Shown in pieces: positions 63,097 through 64,000 of a DNA stretch of 64,000 nucleotides. Below the pieces are notes generated by a model that was not told the origin of the DNA, searched no databases, and saw only the letters and a list, made by a program, of their open reading frames with translations. Positions within the stretch are counted from its first letter, which is position 1; every line of letters begins with the position of its first letter. Position numbers and translations under genes: made by a program. Origin of the DNA: Sipunculus nudus (Eukaryota; Annelida; Sipuncula; Golfingiida; Sipunculidae); assembly GCA_026874595.1 (NCBI GenBank), contig CM049309.1, forward strand, positions 7,715,076 to 7,779,075, given 5' to 3'.

Positions 63097-64000
63097 CAAA
63101 TTAGGATTAACACATGTATATTTTATATGGAGGCCATGCTGGATTTGTTTATAGGCTGAAGGGTCCTCAGCCCTTTTGTAAAATAAAAAATAAAAGTGAA
63201 TTTTGTAACAATAAAATCTCTGATGTATCCAGGCCAAAATAATGTACAAACACAAATATATGTCAGGAACATATCATTACTAGTGCTTAATATGCTGTCA
63301 TCCTTTAGCTCAATTTTACCATCCTGGAACAGTTGCTCAGTAATGTTGAATGCCTGGATCAACCAAGCATGCAAGCCTTTTGTAAACGTATTGAAGAATA
63401 TATAATTCGACATGGTCTTTTCACTGGTGCGTAGATTTCAGCTACTGTTCCCATTTCATTTAGACATTAAAGAAGTCAACAAGATCTTGTTGCTTATGAC
63501 CAGAAGCTATAACTTTTTGGCCTCCAAACAGTCAGCCCAGGACATATCCTTTTACTATAATATAGCACTTCATGGAGACTAATTGTTTTGAGTGTGTATT
63601 CACCATATACAAAAAGTATATGATATAATTATATAGTCATCAAATTACAATAAAAAGAATATTTACCTGAGCATTGAAAAACATACCCTTCCATCCTGAA
63701 CTACTTGACTGTGTCAGTTCTTTGAGTGATGCATTCTTAGACTTAGATAAAGAGTCAAAATTTCTGTATTCAGGAGTTTTAAGATATTGAATACCTGGAC
63801 TTTAAATAAAGTTGAAATTAACTCATGGGTGATTTCTGGAATTGATAGTGGATAAATCCATTAAAATTATAAGAAAAACATGCATGTATTAATAATAAGT
63901 TAATAAATAGAAATTAACAGTTTCATGTGATATATATGGTACTTAGCTGTAGCAGCTTTACATGCTTAACAGTACCATTATATAGACTTTACATACTTTT
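63097..64000. other. Non-coding DNA, no features seen
   Basis: AT-rich. ORFs on both strands overlap at 63123-63413 without any recognised domain. Confidence 0.45.

Noticed and set aside
1-64000. Reverse transcriptase, transposase, Rep/helicase or other autonomous mobile-element genes
   Set aside because: No ORF is long enough and none shows the relevant catalytic motifs; all mobile elements seen here are non-autonomous.

Overview
This window looks like AT-rich nuclear DNA from a lophotrochozoan animal, most probably a bivalve mollusc. Three things point there: one exon with clear SMAD2/3 protein sequence and proper splice signals; several families of short 'pearl'/Helentron-like elements (a 5' hairpin, then a CTGT/CCGT microsatellite, then tandem core repeats) of the kind described from oysters and clams; and tRNA-derived SINEs and many minisatellites in a background with almost no coding potential. 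There are no bacterial-type genes or operons. The many short open reading frames are chance or repeat-derived.

Layout. 1-3.3 kb: non-coding DNA with a cluster of inverted repeats, a decayed minisatellite and a candidate MITE. 3.3-9.3 kb: a three-deep nest of Helentron-like elements (C inside B inside A), each inner element sitting in a run of T in its host. 11.61-11.75 kb: the only exon I can identify, the SMAD2/3 linker exon on the + strand. 11.75-17.5 kb: non-coding, with SINE heads at 11.1 and 14.2 kb and a second MITE candidate at 16.1 kb. 17.55-19.39 kb: about 46 copies of a 40-bp minisatellite with higher-order structure. 19.6-24.8 kb: further pearl/Helentron-like fragments and a hAT-like MITE. 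25-33 kb: mostly featureless, with one G+C-rich island, a (TA)n tract and a second small hAT-like MITE. 33.6-36.4 kb: two minisatellites, the second split by an 815-bp TIR element. 37-40.6 kb: a dispersed family (H) split by a TTAA-flanked MITE, a 60-bp and a 12-bp tandem array, and another tandem-core element (F). 42-50 kb: G+C-rich stretch, AT-rich minisatellite, an element with a perfect 153-bp tandem duplication (G), and a full A-family element with a palindrome cluster. 50.78-50.97 kb: a textbook TA-flanked MITE. 51-60 kb: mostly AT-rich DNA with small G+C-richer islands. 60.7-61.5 kb: a 37-bp minisatellite with a homogenised core. 62.7-63.1 kb: a third H copy carrying its own minisatellite expansion.

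Interpretation. If the exon at 11.6 kb belongs to a working SMAD2/3 gene, almost everything here is intron: no MH1 exon is visible upstream and no PPxY-linker or MH2 exon downstream, so the flanking introns would be at least 11.6 kb and about 52 kb. Two patterns are the most interesting: precise nested insertion of Helentron-like elements into T runs, and the recurrence of AGGTCA direct repeats (nuclear-receptor-like DR0, DR1, DR3) in the cores of several otherwise different element families. All family names rest on reading by eye; no database search or alignment was run.
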